DNA from: UBA11606 sp049437325
GTDB lineage: Bacteria > Actinomycetota > Acidimicrobiia > Acidimicrobiales > Aldehydirespiratoraceae
DNA length: 64,000 nt
Direction: 5' to 3'
NCBI GenBank assembly: GCA_049437325.1
Contig: JBMTIM010000009.1
Location: 4,573-68,572 of the forward strand
This document shows positions 59,028-64,000 of this stretch, piece by piece; positions within the stretch are counted from its first letter, which is position 1, and every line of letters starts with the position of its first letter. Position numbers and translations under genes: made by a program. The notes under the pieces are model-generated. The model did no database searches and was not told the DNA's origin. It saw nothing but the letters and a program-made list of their open reading frames with translations.

Positions 59028-60322
59028 GCGCCGACATCGCGATCACGAACGGCACCATCGTCGATGCCGGTGGGATTCGTCGGGCAGACCTCCGGATCGA
59101 GAACGGCGTGGTCGTGGAGGTGGGGGAGAAGCTCGATGGCGACACCGTCATCGACGCCGATGGTCTCGTCGTCAGCCCTGGGTTCGTCGACCTCCACACG
59201 CACCTGCGCGAGCCCGGTGACGAAGAGGCCGAGACGATCCAGACCGGCTCGCGCGGTGCCGCGCTCGGCGGTTTCACCGCCTGTGTGGCCATGCCGAACA
59301 CCAACCCGGCGATGGACAGCCTGGCCGTCGTGCAGCAGGTGCTCGACGCTGCATCCGACGCACTCTGCGAAATCGTCCCGTCCGCAGCAATGACGATTGG
59401 GCGGGCTGGAGAGCAACTTGCGCCGATGGCAGAACTCGTTCGGGCCGGGGTGCGTGTCTTCACCGACGACGGGACCGGCCTCCAGAACGATCGACTGATG
59501 CGGACGGCGCTCGACTATGCCCGCGGGCTCGACCATCTGACCGACGGGTTCCATGTCGTTCTCGCCCAACATTGCGAGGTCGAATCGCTCGCCGCCGGTG
59601 GCGTGATGCACGAGGGCGAATGGTCGAGCGTTCTTGGGGTACCTGCTCAGCCGGCGGAGGCCGAAGAGCTCATGGTCATGCGAGACATCGCGCTTGCTCG
59701 ACTGACCGGTGGCCGGGTGCACTTCCAGCACGTCTCGACTCGGGGCAGCGTGTCGATGATCCGGGAAGCCAAAGCGGCGGGCCTGGCCATCACCGCTGAA
59801 GCAACCACGCATCACTTCACGCTCGATCACAGCGCGTGCCGAACGTACGATCCCGCGTTCAAGGTGCACCCGCCGCTGCGGACGCAAGACGATGTCGCCG
59901 CGATCAAGGCCGGTCTGCTCGACGGAACCATCGATGCGATCGCCACCGACCATGCGCCGCACACCCGCCAGGCCAAGGAGCGGCCCTTCCTCACGGCACC
60001 GCCCGGCATGCTGGGTCTCGAAACGGCGTTCGCAGTGGCAAACACCGAGCTCGGTGCCGATATCGAACACCTCGTCCGGCTGTTGTCGGTCAATCCGGCG
60101 CGTATCGCCGGAATCGATGATCGACATGGCGGCACGATCGAGCCAGGACGCCCCGCCAATCTCACCGTCGTCGACCTCGACGACGAGTGGACGGTGACCG
60201 GCGCAGCGATGGCAAGCCGGAGCACGAACACCCCGTACGAGGGCCGCACGGTGCGTGGCAGCGTTCGTCACACCTTTTGGAACGGAGAGCAGGTGGTCGA
60301 CATGGGAGAAGCAACACGGTGA
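59024..60322 (+). CDS. pyrC: dihydroorotase (type I)
   Basis: A 432-residue amidohydrolase closing carbamoyl aspartate to dihydroorotate. Metal ligands are in DLHTHLREPG (H-x-H), the QHCEVESLAAGG and FQHVSTRGS His, and the ATDHAPH Asp. The loop MPNTNP is typical of class I. The active site looks complete, so this is a working enzyme and not a PyrC-like structural homologue. Coupled to pyrB and carA. Confidence 0.95.
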   Translation: MSADIAITNGTIVDAGGIRRADLRIENGVVVEVGEKLDGDTVIDADGLVVSPGFVDLHTHLREPGDEEAETIQTGSRGAALGGFTACVAMPNTNPAMDSLAVVQQVLDAASDALCEIVPSAAMTIGRAGEQLAPMAELVRAGVRVFTDDGTGLQNDRLMRTALDYARGLDHLTDGFHVVLAQHCEVESLAAGGVMHEGEWSSVLGVPAQPAEAEELMVMRDIALARLTGGRVHFQHVSTRGSVSMIREAKAAGLAITAEATTHHFTLDHSACRTYDPAFKVHPPLRTQDDVAAIKAGLLDGTIDAIATDHAPHTRQAKERPFLTAPPGMLGLETAFAVANTELGADIEHLVRLLSVNPARIAGIDDRHGGTIEPGRPANLTVVDLDDEWTVTGAAMASRSTNTPYEGRTVRGSVRHTFWNGEQVVDMGEATR

Positions 60323-61413
60323 CCCTGAAGGAGTATCAACTGGTCCTCGCCGACGGCGAGACGTTCGAGGGGGAGGGCATCGGTGCCGACCTGACCGATG
60401 ACGGTTTCGCTGCCGGGGAGGTCGTGTTCAACACCGTCTTGTCCGGTTATCAAGAGGTCATCACCGACCCGTCGTACGCAGGCCAGATCATCACCTTCAC
60501 CTACCCCCACATCGGGAATTACGGAGTGAACGCCGCCGACGACGAGGCCAGTCGCCCGTTCTGTCGAGGTGTGATTATTCGTGATCTGGCTCGCCGTCAG
60601 AGCAACTGGCGCAGTGAGGAGCACCTCGACGATTTCCTGCGCCGCCATGGGTTGGCTGGTATCGCCGGGATCGACACCCGACGTCTGACCCGTCATATCC
60701 GAGATCGCGGGGCAATGCCCGGTGCGTTCGGACCTGCCGATCACACCACGTTGCTCGGCGCAGCACAGGCCGAGGCCGGAACCGCGGGTGTGGATCTCGT
60801 GAGCCTCGTGACCACCAAGGACGCGTACACCGTTGGCGAGGGGCCACGCATGATCGTCGCGTACGACTTCGGCGTGAAGACCACCATGCTGCGACACCTC
60901 GGCGAGATCGGCACAGTCACCGTTGTTCCGGCGCACACTCCCGCAGCGGACGTGCTGGCCATGAACCCCGACGGCGTGTTCCTCTCCAATGGGCCCGGCG
61001 ACCCCGAAGAAGCCGGTCCGATTGTCGACGAGTTGCCCAAGCTCCTCGGCAAGGTGCCGATCTTCGGCATCTGCCTCGGACACCAGGTTCTGGCGCTTGC
61101 CATGGGTGGCACGACCTACAAGATGAAGTTCGGCCACCATGGCGGCAATGTGCCGGTGCAAGACTCCCGCACCGGCAAGGTGGAGATCACGGCGCAGAAT
61201 CACAACTTCGCAGTCGAGGCAGGCTCGGTTCCGAATGTGACCGAGACGCATGTCTGTCTCAATGACGAGACACTCGAGGGTCTCGTGCACAACGACTACC
61301 CGGCGTTCAGCGTGCAGTACCACCCTGAGGCAGGACCCGGTCCGCACGACTCGACCTACTTGTTCGAGGAATTCGCGCAACTGATGGACGACTTCAACGG
61401 GAAGGTGGCCTGA
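60319..61413 (+). CDS. carA: carbamoyl-phosphate synthase small (glutaminase) subunit
   Basis: A 364-residue subunit giving ammonia to CarB. The N-terminal CarA domain has GEVVFNTVLSGYQEVITDPSYAGQI, and the class I glutaminase domain has FGICLGHQVLALA (nucleophile Cys) and QYHPEAGPGP (His and Glu). The GTG start overlaps the pyrC stop, and carB follows after one base. Confidence 0.96.
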   Translation: MTLKEYQLVLADGETFEGEGIGADLTDDGFAAGEVVFNTVLSGYQEVITDPSYAGQIITFTYPHIGNYGVNAADDEASRPFCRGVIIRDLARRQSNWRSEEHLDDFLRRHGLAGIAGIDTRRLTRHIRDRGAMPGAFGPADHTTLLGAAQAEAGTAGVDLVSLVTTKDAYTVGEGPRMIVAYDFGVKTTMLRHLGEIGTVTVVPAHTPAADVLAMNPDGVFLSNGPGDPEEAGPIVDELPKLLGKVPIFGICLGHQVLALAMGGTTYKMKFGHHGGNVPVQDSRTGKVEITAQNHNFAVEAGSVPNVTETHVCLNDETLEGLVHNDYPAFSVQYHPEAGPGPHDSTYLFEEFAQLMDDFNGKVA

Positions 61414-61414
61414 G

Positions 61415-64000
61415 GTGCCGAAGCGGACCGACATCCACTCGATCCTCATCATCGGATCCGGACCGATCGTGATCGGTCAAGCCTGCGAGTTCGACTACTC
61501 CGGAACCCAGGCGTGCCGGGTCTTGAAGGAGGAGGGGTACCGGATCATTCTCGCCAACTCGAACCCGGCGACGATCATGACCGACCCGACCTTTGCCGAC
61601 GCAACCTACGTCGAGCCACTCGACCTCTCGATCCTCGAGAAGATCATCGAGAAAGAAAAGCCCGATGCCGTGTTGCCGACGCTCGGCGGTCAGACGGGCC
61701 TGAATCTGGCGATGGAACTGCAGGAGTCGGGTGTGCTCGAACAGCACGGGGTCGAGCTCATCGGTGCTGATGCGGAAGCGATCGAGACAGCCGAAGACCG
61801 AGAGAAGTTCAAGGTCGCCATGACCGAGATCGGTCTCGACTGTGCTCGGTCGGCCATCGCCCACACGATGGAGGAAGCGAGAGCGGCGATCGAACAGGTC
61901 GGGCTGCCGGTCATCATCCGTCCTGCGTACATCCTTGGAGGGCGCGGTACCGGCATCGCCGAAACGATGGAGGAGTACGAGCGGATGGCCAAGTACGGCC
62001 TCGATGCCAGCCCCATCTCCGAAATCCTGATCGAGGAATCCATCAAGGGCTGGAAGGAGTACGAACTCGAAGTCATGCGTGATCGTGCCGACAACTGCGT
62101 GATCATCTGCTCGATCGAGAACCTCGATCCCATGGGTGTGCACACGGGTGACTCGATCACGGTTGCGCCGGCGCAGACCCTGACCGACGTCGAATACCAG
62201 AACATGCGTGACGGATCCTTTGCATGCATCCGCCGTGTCGGCGTCGAGACCGGTGGGTCCAACGTCCAGTGGGCGGTCGATCCCGAATCCGGGCGCCAGA
62301 TCGTGATCGAGATGAATCCGCGCGTGAGCCGGAGTTCGGCGTTGGCCTCGAAGGCGACCGGCTTCCCGATCGCCAAAATCGCAGCGAAGCTCGCGGTCGG
62401 GTACACGCTCGACGAGATCCCGAACGACATCACCAAAAAGACGCCCGCCAGCTTCGAGCCGTCGATCGACTATGTGGTGACAAAGATCCCGCGTTGGGCG
62501 TTCGAGAAGTTTCCCGGCACAAGTGGTGTGCTGGGCACGTCGATGCAGTCGGTGGGCGAGGTGATGGCCATCGGTCGAACCTTCCCGGAATCGTTGCAAA
62601 AGGCGCTTCGTTCACTCGAACAGGGCCGTCACGGACTCAATGCCGACCCCGCAGAACTCGCCCTCGACGAGATCCCCACCGAGGAACTCACGAAGATGGC
62701 GTCGATCGGCACGCCGGATCGGCCCTTCCAACTCGAAGCGCTGCTCCGCCGTGGAGTGGGGATCGACGACGTGTTCGAGGCGACAGCAGTCGATCCGTGG
62801 TTCCTCGATCAGATGTTGATGATCACCGAGGAGCGGACCCACCTCGAGACGCTCTCCCTCGACACGATCACCAGGCGCGAGTGGCGGAGGGCGAAGCAAC
62901 TGGGATTCTCCGACCCGCAACTTGCGTACCTGTGGAATGTGACCGAGGAAGCGGTGAGGGCTGCCCGGCTCGCAGCCGGCGTCGCCACGACCTTCAAGAC
63001 GGTCGACACCTGTGCTGCCGAATTCGAAGCGACCACGCCGTACCACTATTCGACCTACGAGGACACCGACGAGGTTCGTGATGGGGAGCGAGAGAAGGTC
63101 ATCATTCTTGGTTCGGGCCCGAATCGCATCGGCCAAGGCATCGAGTTCGACTACTGCTGCGTGCATGCGAGCTTCTCGCTGCGCGACGCCGGGTACGAGA
63201 CCATCATGGTGAACTGCAACCCGGAGACCGTGTCGACCGACTACGACACCTCCGACCGGTTGTACTTCGAACCACTCACCTACGAAGACGTCATGGACAT
63301 CATCGAGCGTGAGAAGCCCAAGGGGGTGATCGTCAGCCTCGGCGGACAGACCCCACTGAAGCTCGCCGACCGGCTGCCCGAGGACCTCGTGCTCGGGACG
63401 TCGCCGGCGTCGATCGACTTGGCCGAGGATCGAGAGCAGTGGAATGCCATGTGTGCCCGCCTCGAGATTCCGCAGCCGGCCGGTGGCACCGCAGTGGACA
63501 TCGACGAGGCGCTCGAAATCACGGGCAAGATCGGGTATCCGGCGCTCGTACGTCCGAGCTATGTGCTCGGTGGGCGGGCGATGGAGATCGTCTACGACGA
63601 TGATCACCTTCGCCGGGCAATGGCAGAACTGGCCGGTTTCGGCAGTCTCGGCAAGGAAGGTGGCCTGTCGGCGGAACGCCCGGTGCTCGTCGATCGGTTC
63701 CTCGAAGACGCCACCGAGGTCGACGTCGACGCCCTCCGTGATCACACGGGCGACTCGGTGATCGGCGCTGTCATGGAACACGTCGAGGAGGCAGGTGTGC
63801 ACTCCGGCGACTCGGCCTGCTCGATTCCTCCCACCAGTCTCTCCGCCGACACCATCGCCGTGATCGAGGACTACACCCGCAGGATTGCCGAGGCTCTCGA
63901 CGTGAAGGGCCTCATCAATGTGCAATACGCGGTCAAGGGAAACCAGGTGTTCGTCATCGAAGCGAACCCTCGAGCCAGTCGAACCGTTCCCTTCGTCGCC
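61415..64000 (+). CDS. carB: carbamoyl-phosphate synthase large subunit, 3'-truncated by the window
   Basis: The frame is open from GTG 61415 to the end (862 codons of a usual ~1,070-1,120). The first half shows GSGPIVIGQACEFDYSG, the ATP-grasp loop PAYILGGRGTGIAE and IEMNPRVSRSSALASKATG. The second begins at GSGPNRIGQGIEFDYCC, with PSYVLGGRAMEIV and IEANPRASRTVPFV at the edge. The end of the second ATP-grasp domain and the allosteric domain lie outside. It makes carbamoyl phosphate for pyrimidines and arginine. Confidence 0.96.
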   Translation, partial: MPKRTDIHSILIIGSGPIVIGQACEFDYSGTQACRVLKEEGYRIILANSNPATIMTDPTFADATYVEPLDLSILEKIIEKEKPDAVLPTLGGQTGLNLAMELQESGVLEQHGVELIGADAEAIETAEDREKFKVAMTEIGLDCARSAIAHTMEEARAAIEQVGLPVIIRPAYILGGRGTGIAETMEEYERMAKYGLDASPISEILIEESIKGWKEYELEVMRDRADNCVIICSIENLDPMGVHTGDSITVAPAQTLTDVEYQNMRDGSFACIRRVGVETGGSNVQWAVDPESGRQIVIEMNPRVSRSSALASKATGFPIAKIAAKLAVGYTLDEIPNDITKKTPASFEPSIDYVVTKIPRWAFEKFPGTSGVLGTSMQSVGEVMAIGRTFPESLQKALRSLEQGRHGLNADPAELALDEIPTEELTKMASIGTPDRPFQLEALLRRGVGIDDVFEATAVDPWFLDQMLMITEERTHLETLSLDTITRREWRRAKQLGFSDPQLAYLWNVTEEAVRAARLAAGVATTFKTVDTCAAEFEATTPYHYSTYEDTDEVRDGEREKVIILGSGPNRIGQGIEFDYCCVHASFSLRDAGYETIMVNCNPETVSTDYDTSDRLYFEPLTYEDVMDIIEREKPKGVIVSLGGQTPLKLADRLPEDLVLGTSPASIDLAEDREQWNAMCARLEIPQPAGGTAVDIDEALEITGKIGYPALVRPSYVLGGRAMEIVYDDDHLRRAMAELAGFGSLGKEGGLSAERPVLVDRFLEDATEVDVDALRDHTGDSVIGAVMEHVEEAGVHSGDSACSIPPTSLSADTIAVIEDYTRRIAEALDVKGLINVQYAVKGNQVFVIEANPRASRTVPFVA

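Overview
The window looks like chromosomal housekeeping DNA from a GC-rich Actinomycetota, probably a member of Acidimicrobiia (inferred from content and codon use; no marker tree was made). It carries a mycothiol ligase (mshC), an InhA-type FabI and phosphatidylinositol-mannoside genes (pgsA-like, acyltransferase, pimA). The gene order thrS-HIT-pgsA-acyltransferase-pimA ... pdxS-pdxT-yebC ... ruvCAB ... secDF-apt-relA-hisS-aspS-rarA-alaS-yqgF-mltG-aroE ... aroB-pepQ-efp-nusB, followed by pyrR-pyrB-pyrC-carA-carB, is broadly that of Mycobacterium tuberculosis. No insertion sequence, phage, CRISPR array, rRNA or tRNA gene was seen.

Layout. 1-3610: the end of a DUF72 gene, a small membrane ORF and a coupled three-gene surface operon (duplicated-domain lipoprotein, cupredoxin-like lipoprotein, polytopic membrane protein). 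3607-6401: a dienelactone-hydrolase-like enzyme, an EnvC-like M23 peptidase and thiamine pyrophosphokinase. 6402-10914 (minus): an asymmetric heterodimeric ABC exporter plus a soluble ABC ATPase. 10943-13325: two tandem CNNM/CBS membrane proteins, the first with a disrupted start. 13426-15393: fabI diverging from mshC. 15448-21314: thrS and the PIM lipid block. 21395-26099: lemA with a dead M48 peptidase, a DUF3048 lipoprotein, the PLP synthase pair and yebC. 26140-27983 (minus): an ABC-2 transporter placed inside the conserved order. 28044-34482: ruvCAB, then queA and tgt separated by an arylsulfotransferase-like gene and a convergent methyltransferase-like gene. 34495-43392: yajC-secD-secF, apt, relA, hisS, aspS. 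43458-52759: a membrane-anchored unknown, rarA, two small genes, alaS, yqgF, mltG, aroE and a DUF4388 protein. 52824-57339: prepilin peptidase, aroB, pepQ, efp, nusB and an acetyltransferase. 57431-64000: a pyrimidine operon with a PyrR-binding hairpin; carB runs off the end.

A feature of the whole window is a -10-like hexamer (TANNNT, often GGTANNNT) placed 6-9 bases before an ATG or GTG that begins a gene. It recurs about twenty times, usually without a Shine-Dalgarno sequence. This suggests widespread leaderless transcription and was used here to choose several starts. In three places the stop codon of one gene supplies the first three bases of the next gene's hexamer.

The points most worth a second look are the surface operon at 994-3610, the broken 5' end at 10943-10966 with overlapping divergent promoters, the zinc-ligand-less tRNA-guanine transglycosylase, the LemA-linked pseudo-peptidase and the PyrR leader.
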